Position numbers and translations under genes: made by a program. Below are positions 42,458 through 52,132 of a stretch of DNA of 64,000 bases, piece after piece. The DNA lies in NCBI RefSeq assembly GCF_011762125.1, contig NZ_JAASQN010000001.1, positions 558,001 through 622,000 of the forward strand, in the 5' to 3' direction. The notes under the pieces are model-generated. The model was not told where the DNA came from. It saw nothing but the letters and a program-made list of their open reading frames with translations, and did no database searches. This DNA is from Sphingopyxis panaciterrae (GTDB taxonomy: Bacteria > Pseudomonadota > Alphaproteobacteria > Sphingomonadales > Sphingomonadaceae). Positions within the stretch are counted from its first letter, which is position 1. Each line of letters begins with the position of its first letter.

Positions 42458-43917
42458 TCCGCGGTTTATTCCTTTCGGCCGCGGTCGTGGCGTCACCCGT
42501 TGCCGCGCAGCAGGTGACGGTCGACAGCGGCGCGGTGACCGGGGCGAGTGCCGACGGCGTGGCGTCGTTCAAGGGCATAGCTTATGCCGCCCCGCCGGTC
42601 GGCGCGGGCCGCTGGCGCGCCCCGGCGCTGGTCGCCGATTGGAACGCCCCGCGCGACGCGACGTCTTACGGCCCCGACTGCATGCAGAACCCGCTGCCGG
42701 GTATCCAGCCCGGGTCGCGGCCGATGAGCGAGGATTGCCTGACGCTCAACGTCTGGACGCCGAAGCCCGCCAAGGGCGCGAAGCTGCCGGTGATGGTCTG
42801 GATCCACGGCGGCGGCTTTGTCGGCGGATCGGGCACGCTGCCCGAAACCGACGGCGGCCTGCTGGCGAAGCGCGACGTCGTCATCGTCAGCTTCAACTAT
42901 CGCCTCGGCCGCTTCGGCTTTTTTGCGCACCCGGCCCTGGGCAAGGATGGCAATTGGGGGCTGATGGACCAGATCGCGGCGCTGAAATGGGTCCAGCGCA
43001 ACATTGCGGCCTTCGGCGGCGATCCGGCGAAGGTTACGGTCTTTGGCGAGAGCGCGGGCGGGGAATCGGTGTCGCGGCTGATGGCGTCTCCCCTGGCGAA
43101 GGGGTTGTTCGCGCGTGCCATCGTCGCCTCGGGCGGCGGCCGCGACGACTGGCCGACGCTGGCCGAAGCGCAGGTGAAGGGGCAAGCGTTTGCCGCGCGG
43201 GCAGGGGCGGCCGATGCGGCGGCGCTGCGCGCGCTTCCCGCCGATGCGGTGCTGGGCAGCATCGCGCTGATGAGCAAGGAAGAGGATCGCTATTCGGGGC
43301 CGATGACCGACGGGACGATCGTTCCGTCGGGTGCCGAGACCATCTTTGCCGCGGGCAAGCAGGCGCGCATTCCTTACATCATCGGCAGCAATGACGATGA
43401 ACTCGGCTTCATTCCGGCGCCGTTCCGCGCGATGGTCAACGGCCCGGTCGAAAAGGGGCTGGGGGCGTCCGCAGCGACCGTGAAGGCGGCTTATGCGAGC
43501 GAGGACGAAGCGAACCGGCGGCTTGGCGGCGACGCGATCTTTGCCGAACCGGCGCTGGCGTTCGGCCTGTGGCAGGCGCGATCGGGCGCCACGGCCTGGC
43601 TCTATCGCTTCGGCTATGTTGCCGAGGCTCAGCGCAAGCCTGATGTCGGCGCGGTGCATGCCTCTGACGTCGCGTTCCAGTTCGGCAACCTTGGCGCCGA
43701 CGCCACGCCCGCCGACCGTGCGGCGGCGAAGCTGATCGGCGATTACTGGACCAATTTCGCCAAGACGGGCGATCCGAACGGCAGCGGACTGCCCGCCTGG
43801 TCGCGCCTCGACCCCGCCGCGCCGCAACTGCTTTCGATCGGCATCGCCGCGACCGCGATGGCGCCCGCGAGCACGCCCGCGCTCACGGCGATCGCTGCTG
43901 CACGGGACGGAAAATGA
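42454..43917 (+). CDS. Type-B carboxylesterase (secreted)
   Basis: A 487-residue alpha/beta hydrolase with a short signal (MIRGLFLSAAVVASPVAAQQ). Order: SFKGIAYAAPPVGAGRWRAP, SEDCLTLNVWTP, oxyanion HGGGFVGG, nucleophile FGESAGGES (Ser200), and a triad His near ASDVAFQFGN where the usual AHGxE reads VHASDV. ATGA overlaps with GH78 before it and with the next hydrolase after it show one translation-coupled operon. Probably strips acyl groups from the glycoside. A relative at 9709 lies in the other glycoside cluster, though the two are clearly not recent duplicates. Confidence 0.87.
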   Translation: MIRGLFLSAAVVASPVAAQQVTVDSGAVTGASADGVASFKGIAYAAPPVGAGRWRAPALVADWNAPRDATSYGPDCMQNPLPGIQPGSRPMSEDCLTLNVWTPKPAKGAKLPVMVWIHGGGFVGGSGTLPETDGGLLAKRDVVIVSFNYRLGRFGFFAHPALGKDGNWGLMDQIAALKWVQRNIAAFGGDPAKVTVFGESAGGESVSRLMASPLAKGLFARAIVASGGGRDDWPTLAEAQVKGQAFAARAGAADAAALRALPADAVLGSIALMSKEEDRYSGPMTDGTIVPSGAETIFAAGKQARIPYIIGSNDDELGFIPAPFRAMVNGPVEKGLGASAATVKAAYASEDEANRRLGGDAIFAEPALAFGLWQARSGATAWLYRFGYVAEAQRKPDVGAVHASDVAFQFGNLGADATPADRAAAKLIGDYWTNFAKTGDPNGSGLPAWSRLDPAAPQLLSIGIAATAMAPASTPALTAIAAARDGK

Positions 43918-44780
43918 TGAAGGATATGACCATGCGCCTCTCCGTCCTGATCGCCGGTGCGCTGGCCATCGTCGCAATCCCCGCCTGCGCGTGGGAAGTC
44001 GTTCGCCTGTCGAGCGATCCCGTGCCCGCGACGTCGAAGGAAGTGCGCGAAACCGGTCCCTTCGGCACGATCGTGCGCGACGTGTCCGATGCGACGCTGA
44101 CCCCCTATGTGGCGGACAAGCCGAACGGTACGGCGGTGATCGTCGCGCCGGGCGGCGGCTTTCACATGCTGTCGATCGACAATGAGGGGGAGGCGGTCGC
44201 GAAGTGGCTGAACAGTCAGGGCGTCACCGCTTTCGTGCTCAAATATCGCCTGCTCGAAACCGGCGCCGATTTTCCGATCCAGATGATGCGCTATCTGGCC
44301 GATCTTCCCGCGCTGCGCACCGCGGTCGAGCCGCTGCGCCCGCTCGCGACCGCCGATGGCGAGAATGCGGTGGCGTGGGTGCGGGGGAATGCGAAGCGCT
44401 TTGGCATCAAGCCGGACCGCGTCGGGCTGATGGGCTTTTCGGCCGGCGGCGCGGTGACGGTGTGGACGCTGATGGCGGACAAGCCCGCCGGTCGCCCCGA
44501 TTTCGCCATCGCCATCTATCCCGGCCTGTTACCCGACACGATCGCGGTGCCGAACAAGGCGCCGCCGCTGTTCGTCGCCGCGGCGAAGGACGACAAGCTC
44601 GCCTATGACGACAGCGTCCGCCTCGCCGATGCGTGGCAGAAGGCGGGGATGAGCAGCACGATCGTCACCTACGAAAACGGAGGACATGGTTTCGGCATGA
44701 AGAAGAGCGGCAAAGCGAGCGATGCGTGGACCGATGCGATGGCGGCGTGGATGCGCAATCAGGGACTGGTCGGCCAATGA
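43914..44780 (+). CDS. Alpha/beta hydrolase, acetyl-xylan-esterase-like (BD-FAE type)
   Basis: A 288-residue exported hydrolase (signal MRLSVLIAGALAIVAIPACA; the frame starts MMKDM four codons earlier at the ATGA overlap). Motifs are TAVIVAPGGGFHMLSIDNEG (oxyanion), GLMGFSAGGAV with Ser176, and a C-terminal ENGGHGFGM carrying the His. This is the small esterase type annotated as acetyl-xylan or feruloyl esterase. In this operon it offers a second ester-cleaving activity alongside the type-B carboxylesterase and the tannase-family enzyme, so the substrate may carry more than one kind of acyl group. Confidence 0.85.
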   Translation: MMKDMTMRLSVLIAGALAIVAIPACAWEVVRLSSDPVPATSKEVRETGPFGTIVRDVSDATLTPYVADKPNGTAVIVAPGGGFHMLSIDNEGEAVAKWLNSQGVTAFVLKYRLLETGADFPIQMMRYLADLPALRTAVEPLRPLATADGENAVAWVRGNAKRFGIKPDRVGLMGFSAGGAVTVWTLMADKPAGRPDFAIAIYPGLLPDTIAVPNKAPPLFVAAAKDDKLAYDDSVRLADAWQKAGMSSTIVTYENGGHGFGMKKSGKASDAWTDAMAAWMRNQGLVGQ

Positions 44781-46375
44781 GGGGGGCATCGATCCTGCTG
44801 CTCGCCGGCGGCTCATTGCTTGCGGCGTGCACCGCGAACGAACCCGCCCCGGCGCCGACGCCGGTCGCCCAAAAGGCCGGGAGCTGCGAAGCGCTGGCCG
44901 GTATGGCGCTGAAGAACGGCAAGATCGACGCCGCGGCCCCGCTTGCGGGCGGTGCGATGGTCGATCTCGAAGCGGGCAAGCCGGGGCTTCCCGCCCCCGC
45001 CGCCTTCTGCCGCGTCCAGGCGACGTTGTCGCCGGTGCCGGGATCGTCGATCAAGGTCGAGGTGTGGCTGCCCGAGCGTGCCGGCTGGAATGGCAAGCTG
45101 CTCGGCGCAGGCAATGGCGGCTTTGGCGCGAACATGCTGCTGCCGTCGCTGTTGATGCGCGGCGCGGTGCAAAAGGGCTATGCCGCGGTCGGCACCGACA
45201 TGGGGCATTTCGGCGAAGCCGATGTCGATGCGAGCTGGGCGCTGAACGCGCCCGAAAAGATCCGCGACTATGGCTGGCGCGCCAATCATGTCGGCGCCGA
45301 GACCGCGAAACAGGTCATTGCGGCCTATTATGACGGCGCGCTCGGCGCGAGCTATTTCCACGGCTGCTCCGACGGCGGGCGCCAGGCGCTGACCCTCGCG
45401 CAGCGCTATCCTGCCGATTATGACGCGATCATCGCCGGCGCCCCCGCCATGCCCTGGACGCGCATGGCGAGCGCCTTTGCGAACAACGCCGCCCAAGCAG
45501 GCAAGCCCGGCGGCGACCTGTCGATGGCGAAATTGAAGCTGCTCCAAACCGCGTCGCTCGGCCAGTGCGATGCGCTCGACGGCGTCAAGGACGGCGTGAT
45601 CGACGATCCGCGCGCCTGCCGTTTCGATCCGGCCAAGCTCGCGTGCAAAGGCGGCGACGGCGCCGATTGCCTGACGGCGGGCGAGGTCGCGACCGCGAAG
45701 CTGTTCTACGACGGTGCGAAGAGTGCCGACGGCAAAAGCTTCTATCCCGGCTTTGCACCCGGTGCCGAAGCCGAAGCTGGGACCTGGTCTATGTGGCTGA
45801 CGGGCAAGACTTCGCAGCATGTGAAGTTCGGCACCGCCTTCTTCCGCTATTTCGTCCACGCCGATCCCGACTGGCAGCTTGCGGACTTCAATCTCGAGCG
45901 CGACTATGCGCTGGCCAAGGCGCGCGTCGGCGGCGACCTCGACGCCGACCGCACCGATCTCGGCGCCTTCTTCAAGCGCGGCGGCAAGCTGATCCTCTAT
46001 CATGGCTGGAACGACGCGGGCATTCCGGCCGAGAATACGCTGGATTATTATCAGCGCCTTGTCGCCGCGAACCCGCGTGCGGCGGCGACCTCGGTTCGCT
46101 TGTTCATGGTACCCGGCATGTCGCATTGCCTGGCCGGACCCGGACCCAATATCTTCGATCCGCTCACCCCGCTCGACGGCTGGCGGCAGGGCGGGCCCGC
46201 GCCCGAACGGATCGTCGCGACCAAATATGACAACGACCTGTTCGCCTATATCGGGCTGCCCGCCAAGGCCGGGCGGACGCGGCCGCTCTGCCCGTTCCCG
46301 AAGGTCGCGAAATGGGATGGCAGGGGTTCGACCGACGACGCGGCAAGCTTTGCCTGCGAGGCGCCCGGGAAATGA
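44777..46375 (+). CDS. Tannase/feruloyl esterase family lipoprotein
   Basis: A 532-residue enzyme of the tannase and feruloyl esterase family, which cleaves galloyl, feruloyl or related aromatic esters. The nucleophile is Ser198 in [13 protein letters not shown]; the acid is probably Asp in [11 protein letters not shown]; the His is 450 in [11 protein letters not shown]. Cysteines in the GCS and SHC motifs form the family's catalytic disulphide. The N-terminus [20 protein letters not shown] has a lipobox (LAAC, Cys18), so it is membrane-anchored. ATG 44777 overlaps the preceding stop. It is the strongest hint that the substrate is an aromatic-acylated glycoside. Confidence 0.9.
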   Translation: MRGASILLLAGGSLLAACTANEPAPAPTPVAQKAGSCEALAGMALKNGKIDAAAPLAGGAMVDLEAGKPGLPAPAAFCRVQATLSPVPGSSIKVEVWLPERAGWNGKLLGAGNGGFGANMLLPSLLMRGAVQKGYAAVGTDMGHFGEADVDASWALNAPEKIRDYGWRANHVGAETAKQVIAAYYDGALGASYFHGCSDGGRQALTLAQRYPADYDAIIAGAPAMPWTRMASAFANNAAQAGKPGGDLSMAKLKLLQTASLGQCDALDGVKDGVIDDPRACRFDPAKLACKGGDGADCLTAGEVATAKLFYDGAKSADGKSFYPGFAPGAEAEAGTWSMWLTGKTSQHVKFGTAFFRYFVHADPDWQLADFNLERDYALAKARVGGDLDADRTDLGAFFKRGGKLILYHGWNDAGIPAENTLDYYQRLVAANPRAAATSVRLFMVPGMSHCLAGPGPNIFDPLTPLDGWRQGGPAPERIVATKYDNDLFAYIGLPAKAGRTRPLCPFPKVAKWDGRGSTDDAASFACEAPGK

Positions 46376-48045
46376 CGAGTCACGTCCAGGGCGCGACCGA
46401 GCCGCCGTTGATCGACCACACGATCGGCGACGCGCTGGCGCTGGCCGCCGCACGCTGGGGCGATCGCGATGCGCTCGTCTCGGTCGGGCAGGGGATCGGC
46501 TGGAGCTTCGCCGAACTGCTCGAACGATCCGACGCCTTCGCCGCGGGCTTGCTCGCGCTGGGGCTGAACCCCGGCGACCGGATCGGCATCTGGGCCCCCA
46601 ATTGCGCCGAATGGGCGCTGACCCAGTTCGCCGCCGCGCGCGCCGGGCTGATCCTCGTCACGATCAATCCCGCCTACCGGCTGTCCGAGGTCGAATATAC
46701 GATCAACAAGGTCGGGCTGGCGGCGCTGGTCGCGGCGACGCGCTTCAAGGCCAGCGACTATCCGGCGATGATCGAGGAGCTCGCGCCCGAGGCGGCGGCG
46801 AGCGTGTCCGGCCAGCTTGCCGCCGCGCGCTTGCCGACACTGCGGTCGCTGATCCTGATCGGTGCCGACGCGCGCCCCGGCTGGCTGCGTTTCGATGATG
46901 TGGCAGGGCTGGGGGGCGATAGCGATCGCCAACGCCTGGCCGCGATCGGGCCGACGCTGAACCCGGGTGATGCGATCAATATCCAGTTCACCAGCGGCAC
47001 CACCGGCCTGCCGAAGGGCGCGACGCTCAGCCACCGTAATATCCTCAACAACGGCTATTTCGTCGGCCGGACGCAGGGGCTGGAGGAAGGCGACCGCATC
47101 TGCATTCCGGTGCCGCTCTATCATTGTTTCGGCATGGTGATGGGCAATCTGGCCGCGATCACCCATGGCGCGGCGATGGTCTATCCGTCCGAGGGCTTCG
47201 ACCCCGAAGCGGTGCTGCACGCGGTGGCGGCCGAGCGCTGCACCGCGCTCTACGGCGTGCCGACGATGTTCATCGCGCTCCTCGCGCATCCCGATTTCGA
47301 CCGCTTCGACGTCTCGTCGCTGCGCACCGGCTGCATGGCGGGGGCGATCTGCCCCGAGCCGCTGATGCGGCAGGTGGTCGAGCGGCTGAACATGCGCGAC
47401 GTGACGATCGCTTATGGGATGACCGAAACCAGTCCGGTGAGCTTCCAGACCGCGCCCGACGATCCGTTCGAACGGCGCGTCGGTTCGATCGGCCGCGTCC
47501 AGCCGCATCTTGAATGCAAGATCGTCGACGCGGGCGGCAACATCGTGCCGTCCGGCGCGCCGGGCGAGCTTTGCACCCGCGGTTATTCGGTGATGATCGG
47601 TTATTGGGACGAGGCCGAACGCACCGCGGATTCGATCGATGCCGATGGCTGGATGCATTCGGGCGACCTCGCGACGATCGATGCGCAGGGCTATGGCAAT
47701 ATCGTCGGCCGCCTCAAGGATATGGTGATCCGCGGCGGCGAGAATATCTACCCGCGCGAGATCGAGGATTTTCTCTATCGCCACCCCGCGGTCGAGGATG
47801 TCGCGGTGGTCGGCATTCCCGATGAGCGCATGGGCGAGGAGCTTTGCGCCTGGGTGCGGCTGAAGCCCGGGGCCGATGTCACCACCGACGCGATCCGCGA
47901 TTTCTGCCGCGGCCAGATCGCCCACTATAAAATCCCGCGATATCTGCGCATTGTCGACGCATTCCCCACGACGGTGACGGGGAAGATCCAGAAATATATG
48001 ATCAGAGAAACGATGGTCGCCGAATTTGGAAAGGAAGACGCATAA
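46372..48045 (+). CDS. Acyl-CoA synthetase (AMP-forming, FadD-like)
   Basis: A 557-residue cytoplasmic ligase that activates a carboxylic acid to its CoA thioester with ATP. Motifs are [20 protein letters not shown] (P-loop), [45 protein letters not shown] and a C-terminal catalytic Lys in [14 protein letters not shown]. It resembles medium-chain or aryl acyl-CoA ligases. ATGA overlap with the tannase gene sets the start at 46372. In this operon it would trap the acid released by the three esterases and send it to beta-oxidation or aromatic degradation. No hydratase/aldolase for ferulate is in the window. Confidence 0.9.
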   Translation: MTSHVQGATEPPLIDHTIGDALALAAARWGDRDALVSVGQGIGWSFAELLERSDAFAAGLLALGLNPGDRIGIWAPNCAEWALTQFAAARAGLILVTINPAYRLSEVEYTINKVGLAALVAATRFKASDYPAMIEELAPEAAASVSGQLAAARLPTLRSLILIGADARPGWLRFDDVAGLGGDSDRQRLAAIGPTLNPGDAINIQFTSGTTGLPKGATLSHRNILNNGYFVGRTQGLEEGDRICIPVPLYHCFGMVMGNLAAITHGAAMVYPSEGFDPEAVLHAVAAERCTALYGVPTMFIALLAHPDFDRFDVSSLRTGCMAGAICPEPLMRQVVERLNMRDVTIAYGMTETSPVSFQTAPDDPFERRVGSIGRVQPHLECKIVDAGGNIVPSGAPGELCTRGYSVMIGYWDEAERTADSIDADGWMHSGDLATIDAQGYGNIVGRLKDMVIRGGENIYPREIEDFLYRHPAVEDVAVVGIPDERMGEELCAWVRLKPGADVTTDAIRDFCRGQIAHYKIPRYLRIVDAFPTTVTGKIQKYMIRETMVAEFGKEDA

Positions 48046-48386
48046 TGAAATATCTCCTGCTTGGGGCCGCCCTGCTGGCTGCCTCTCCCGCCTTCGCGCA
48101 GGATGCGAGCGCGCCTGCGGATGCGGCAAAGCCCGCCGATGCGGCGCCCGCCGCGACGGCGCCGGCAACCGACGCCAAGTTCAACCTCGACACCCCGCTC
48201 CAGGACATCGTCGCCGACGAAAAGGGCAAGGCGGTGATCGAAAAGCATTTCCCCGGCATGATCGCGCTGCCCGAATATGAGATGTTCAAGGCGATCAGCC
48301 TGACCCAGCTGCAGCCCTATTCGAACGGCAAGATCACCGACGAGATGCTGGCCGCGACGGCCAAGGATCTGGCGGAGGTCAAGTAA
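48045..48386 (+). CDS. Small secreted protein of unknown function in the rhamnoside operon
   Basis: A 113-residue protein. A Sec signal ([19 protein letters not shown]) is followed by an Ala/Pro/Asp linker (about 20-45, ADAAKPADAAPAATAPATDA) and a compact acidic C-terminal domain of about 65 residues (FNLDTPLQDIVADEKGKAVI then LPEYEMFKAISLTQLQPYSN). I do not recognise a named family. The segment resembles short modules I associate with sphingomonad glycosidase and esterase genes, as separate proteins or tails, but I cannot verify that. One-base overlaps (TAATG) on both sides lock it between the acyl-CoA synthetase and GH3 genes. It could be a chaperone or docking partner of the GH3 enzyme. 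Confidence 0.8.
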   Translation: MKYLLLGAALLAASPAFAQDASAPADAAKPADAAPAATAPATDAKFNLDTPLQDIVADEKGKAVIEKHFPGMIALPEYEMFKAISLTQLQPYSNGKITDEMLAATAKDLAEVK

Positions 48387-50914
48387 TGATGCGCCGGACA
48401 GCCTATCTGGCAGCGAGTTTGCTGTCTTCCACGGTGGCGCTGTCCGGCGCCCACGCACAGGATATGGTCTATAAGGACAAGGCGGCGCCGCTCGAAGCGC
48501 GCGTCGATGATCTGATGGGCCGGCTGACGCTCGACGAGAAGATCCTGCTGCTCGCGGGCGAAACGTCGATGACGCTGAATCCGATCGAGCGGCTTGGCAT
48601 CCCGTCGATCCGCATGACCGACGGGCCGACCGGCGTCCGCTCGCCTGACGGCAAGCCGGCGACGGTATTCCCTGTCGGTGTCGCGCTGGCGGCGACGTGG
48701 AACCCCGATCTCACCGCCAAAGTCGGCGCGGCGATCGGCAAGGAAACGCTGGCGCATGGTGCCGACGCACTGCTCGCGCCGACGGTCAATATCGTCCGCA
48801 CCCCGCGCTGGGGCCGCAATTTCGAAACCTATTCCGAAGACCCGTATCTGGCCGGCCAGATCGGGCTGGGCTATGTGACGGGCGCGCAGGGCGCGGGCAT
48901 TGGCGTCTCGCTCAAGCATTTCGCGGCGAACAACCAGGAAACCAACCGTTTCATCGTCGATTCGGTGGTCGACCAGCGGGCGCTGCACGAAATCTATCTC
49001 CCGGCGTTCGAAACGGTGATCAAGCAGGGCGACCCCTGGTCGGTGATGGCGTCGTACAACAAGATCAACGGGACGCATGCCGCCGAGAACCGCTGGCTGC
49101 TGACCGACCTTTTGAAGACCGAATGGGGTTACAAGGGCTTCGTCGTGTCCGACTGGGGCGCGGTCCATTCGACGGTGACCACCGCCAATGCCGGCATGGA
49201 CCTCGAAATGCCGGGACCGCCGAACCATTTCGGCGCCAAGTTGCGGAAAGCGGTCGACGAGGGCAAGGTCACGGCCGCGCAGATCGATGACAATGCGCGC
49301 CGCATGGTGCGGCTGATCGTGCGCAGCGGCGCGATCGAACGCGGCGTGGCGCGCCCGATCGCCGAGGTGACCCCGCGCAACGCGGCGCTGGCGCAGAGCG
49401 CGGCGGAAGAGGCGATCGTGCTGCTCAAGAACAGCGGCGTCCTGCCGCTGCCGTCGTCGATCAGGTCGCTGGCGGTGATCGGCCCGAACGCCGACGTCGT
49501 GCGTATCCAGGGCGGCGGCAGTTCGGCGGTGGTGCCGTTCGAGACGAGCACGCCGCTCGCCGCGCTCAGGGCGGCGTTGCCGGGGGTGAAGATCAGCTTC
49601 GCCAAGGGTGTCGACAATGACGAGACGCCGCCGGCCGCGAATGCCAGGCTGTTCAGCCCCGGCACCGACCGCGGCATCGCCGGGCTTGCGGCGACCTATT
49701 ATGCCCATGCCGACATGAGCGGCGAGCCCGTGAAGCGCGAAACCGCGACCAGCTTCCTGAAGCGGATCAGCGGCAATATCGCGGGGCCGCAAGTCACGGG
49801 CTATGCGGCGTTCCGCTGGGAAGGGCTGTTCTGGCCCGAGCAGAGCGGCACCTATGAGTTCAGCACCCGCGGCACCGGCAATGCGACGATCACGCTCGAC
49901 GGCAAGACATTGCTGTCGAAGGACAGCGCGTCGAAGCCCGACATCCGCGACGTGCTCGGCTTTCCGATCCCGCGGCGCACCGTCGCGGTCGACCTCGAAG
50001 CGGGGCGCGGCTATCCGATCCGCATCGACTATGTGACCGGGCAGACCCCCTATGAATATCTGAGCTTCGGGGTGCGCGAGCCGCTGCCTTCGTTCGACGA
50101 AGCGGTTGCGGCGGCGCGCGGCGCCGATGCGGCGCTGGTGTTCGTCGGCTCGTCGTCGACGACCGAGGGCGAGGGTTATGACCGCACCTCGCTCGACCTG
50201 CCCGGCGATCAGGACCGGCTGGTCGACGCGATCATCGCCGTCAACCCGAAAACCGCGGTGGTCGTCAACGCCGGGGCGGCGATGACGATGCCCTGGGCCG
50301 AAAGGGCGCCGGCGATCGTCGACATGTGGCTGCCGGGCGAGGGCGGGGCGGCGGCGCTCGCCAATGTTCTGACCGGCAAGGTCAACCCGTCGGGGAAGCT
50401 GCCTGTCACCTTCCCGATGCGTACCGAGGACGATATGGTCAATCTGAAGGGCGCCAAGACGCCCTATTCGGAAGGCCTGCTCGTCGGCTATCGCGGCTAT
50501 GTGGCGAAGGGCGTCAAGCCGCTGTTCGCGTTCGGCCATGGCCTCAGCTACACCAGCTTCGCCTATTCGGGGCTTATTGTCCCCGCGCGGATCCGCGGCG
50601 GCGATGCCGTCCCGGTGCGCGTGACGCTGCGCAACGACGGCCAGCGCGCGGGCAAGGAAGTGGTGCAATTCTACGTCGCGGCGGTCGCGCCCGGCGAGGG
50701 CGATGCGCCGATCGCGCTGCGCGGTTTCGCGAAAGTCGACCTTGGGCCCAAAGCGCGCCGGACGGTGGCCGTCACGCTCGACCCGCGCGCCTTTTCGCGC
50801 TTCGACGCGGCGGCCGGGCAGTGGCGCGTGGTGCCGGGCCGCTACCGGATCATGGCCGGGGCGTCATCGGACGATCTTCGCGAAACGCGCGAGGTCGAGG
50901 TCGTCGCCGAGTGA
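48386..50914 (+). CDS. Beta-glucosidase, glycoside hydrolase family 3 with PA14 insert
   Basis: An 842-residue exported enzyme (signal near MMRRTAYLAASLLSSTVALS, cleavage before QDMVY). The (beta/alpha)8 domain has RMTDGPTGVRSP, KHFAANNQETNRF and the nucleophile Asp256 in GFVVSDWGAVHS. The (alpha/beta)6 domain opens EEAIVLLKNSGVLPLP. A PA14 domain is inserted at about 430-570 (IAGLAATYYAHADMSGEPVK to GYPIRIDYVTGQTPYEYLSF). It ends with a fibronectin-III-like domain (GHGLSYTSFAYSG onward). It releases beta-linked glucose; with GH78 it could dismantle rutinoside- or neohesperidoside-type rhamnosyl-glucosides. Last gene of the operon. Confidence 0.92.
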   Translation: MMRRTAYLAASLLSSTVALSGAHAQDMVYKDKAAPLEARVDDLMGRLTLDEKILLLAGETSMTLNPIERLGIPSIRMTDGPTGVRSPDGKPATVFPVGVALAATWNPDLTAKVGAAIGKETLAHGADALLAPTVNIVRTPRWGRNFETYSEDPYLAGQIGLGYVTGAQGAGIGVSLKHFAANNQETNRFIVDSVVDQRALHEIYLPAFETVIKQGDPWSVMASYNKINGTHAAENRWLLTDLLKTEWGYKGFVVSDWGAVHSTVTTANAGMDLEMPGPPNHFGAKLRKAVDEGKVTAAQIDDNARRMVRLIVRSGAIERGVARPIAEVTPRNAALAQSAAEEAIVLLKNSGVLPLPSSIRSLAVIGPNADVVRIQGGGSSAVVPFETSTPLAALRAALPGVKISFAKGVDNDETPPAANARLFSPGTDRGIAGLAATYYAHADMSGEPVKRETATSFLKRISGNIAGPQVTGYAAFRWEGLFWPEQSGTYEFSTRGTGNATITLDGKTLLSKDSASKPDIRDVLGFPIPRRTVAVDLEAGRGYPIRIDYVTGQTPYEYLSFGVREPLPSFDEAVAAARGADAALVFVGSSSTTEGEGYDRTSLDLPGDQDRLVDAIIAVNPKTAVVVNAGAAMTMPWAERAPAIVDMWLPGEGGAAALANVLTGKVNPSGKLPVTFPMRTEDDMVNLKGAKTPYSEGLLVGYRGYVAKGVKPLFAFGHGLSYTSFAYSGLIVPARIRGGDAVPVRVTLRNDGQRAGKEVVQFYVAAVAPGEGDAPIALRGFAKVDLGPKARRTVAVTLDPRAFSRFDAAAGQWRVVPGRYRIMAGASSDDLRETREVEVVAE

Positions 50915-50915
50915 T

Positions 50916-50933
50916 GGCCGGCGCGGTCCGGCC
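50916..50933. terminator. Short hairpin between converging GH3 and esterase genes
   Basis: GGCCGG-N6-CCGGCC, a six-pair GC stem in the 29-base gap, with no T-run. A plausible but weak bidirectional end signal. Confidence 0.4.
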
Positions 50934-50943
50934 GCAATAATCG

Positions 50944-51885
50944 CTACGGCTTGTCGGCAAACGCCAGCCGGAGCGCGTCGCGAAGCGCCGGCCAATTGCC
51001 CGATCCGTGGGTCTCGCCCGGCGCGACGTGAAATTCGACGTCGATGGGCGCGGGCCGGAGACGATCGGCCAGTTCGCGCGCGTTGTCGACCATCCTCGCA
51101 CGCCGGCTGAGATCGGCGATGCGCAGCCATTCCGGATCCTGCTCCGTTCCGGGGGCGGGCGACTGTTCATATTGCCCGGCGCTCAGCAACAATGTGCGGC
51201 GGGACGGCAAGGCGGTCAGCCGATCGGCCAGGCCCGGCAGCAGCTTCAGGACCTGCTGGTCGCCGTACCAGATCGAGGGGCTGGAGGCGGCATAAGCGCG
51301 GAACAGGCCGGGGCGCTTGAACAGGGCCTGCAAGGTGAAGAGGCCGCCAAGGCTATACCCCGCCAAGGTTCGCCGTTCGGGATTGACGGGATATTCCGCC
51401 TCGACGGCGGGAATCACCTTTTCGGCCAGAAAGTCGAGAAATTGGTCGGCGCCGCCGGCCGGGCCCGCGCTGGGCATCAGCTTGTCGCCGCCGGGGACGG
51501 CGGGCGTATAATCGAAACCGCGGCGCGATGCGCCCGGATAGCCGATGCCGACGACGATGCCCGGTTCCAGACCCGCATAGCCGCCCAGCCGGTTCTGATA
51601 TTCGGCCGCGATCGCGAAGCTTTCGGTGCCGTCGAGCAGATAGAGGATGGGATATCCTTCGGGGGGCGGCGGTTGCTGGGGCCAGGCGATGAAGATGAGA
51701 TAGTCGCCGCCCGCGTCGGAGCTCATGCGCCGCACGTCCGAGCGCGGCATGACATAGGGCTCGCCCTGCGCGGCGGCCGGTGCCGCGACCGGCGCCGGGT
51801 TCGCGTGGAGGAGCGATGGCTGCATCGCGGCGATCGTCGCGGCGAGCGCCAGCGGGAAATGCGCGCGAATGGATTTTCCGGTCAT
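50944..51885 (-). CDS. Alpha/beta hydrolase, IroE/esterase-D-like (secreted)
   Basis: A 313-residue exported esterase (signal MTGKSIRAHFPLALAATIAA, cleavage near LHA-N). Family pointers are GYPILYLLDGTESFA, RRGFDYTP, and the nucleophile elbow LAGYSLGGLF; the His is probably in APGETHGSGNW. It belongs to the putative-esterase group that includes IroE and BesA, which cut siderophore trilactones, and many lipid or sugar esterases. ATG 51885 has GGGAGATAT upstream; the frame is open 16 codons further. It faces the GH3 operon and is divergent from the deacylase at 52133 across a 247-base gap. Substrate not determinable. Confidence 0.82.
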   Translation of the reverse strand: MTGKSIRAHFPLALAATIAAMQPSLLHANPAPVAAPAAAQGEPYVMPRSDVRRMSSDAGGDYLIFIAWPQQPPPPEGYPILYLLDGTESFAIAAEYQNRLGGYAGLEPGIVVGIGYPGASRRGFDYTPAVPGGDKLMPSAGPAGGADQFLDFLAEKVIPAVEAEYPVNPERRTLAGYSLGGLFTLQALFKRPGLFRAYAASSPSIWYGDQQVLKLLPGLADRLTALPSRRTLLLSAGQYEQSPAPGTEQDPEWLRIADLSRRARMVDNARELADRLRPAPIDVEFHVAPGETHGSGNWPALRDALRLAFADKP

Positions 51886-52132
51886 CGATATCTCCCGTTC
51901 ATTCCTGCCGTCACGAGCGAGCGACTGCTGCAACTTTGCGAACTTCGACGTTGTTTCGTCGCAAACCCTATTGACTGCCGACGAGAAAAATACAAGATGT
52001 ATACAATAATTATCAGTAGCATCCGTAGGCAGGGGTTTTCATGCAAGAAGGTTTTGAACGGCGCGCGCGGACGGGAAGCGCGCGGCGGTCTTTCGCGTCG
52101 CCGGCGGCGCCGCGGGCACAGGGGCGCGGCCG
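51886..52132. promoter_or_regulatory. Divergent intergenic region with a possible GntR site
   Basis: No gene is supported. The AT-rich stretch 51985-52015 contains the palindrome TGTATACA (51998-52005). On the reverse strand it reads ATTGTATACATCTTGTAT, which resembles ATTGTGTATAATCTGTGTAG before the TonB receptor/thioesterase pair (59633 onward). FCD-type GntR regulators often bind GTnTAC-like sites, so this could be an operator for the GntR protein at 53339. Weak evidence. Confidence 0.3.

Noticed and set aside
9709-43917. The two type-B carboxylesterases considered as a recent duplication
   Set aside because: They share only family motifs (AAPPVG, SEDCL, HGGGF, GESAG) and differ widely elsewhere, so they are old paralogues or independent acquisitions.
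48317-50668. A 783-codon frame antisense to the GH3 gene
   Set aside because: Same shadow effect; the GH3 reading is supported by catalytic motifs across its whole length.
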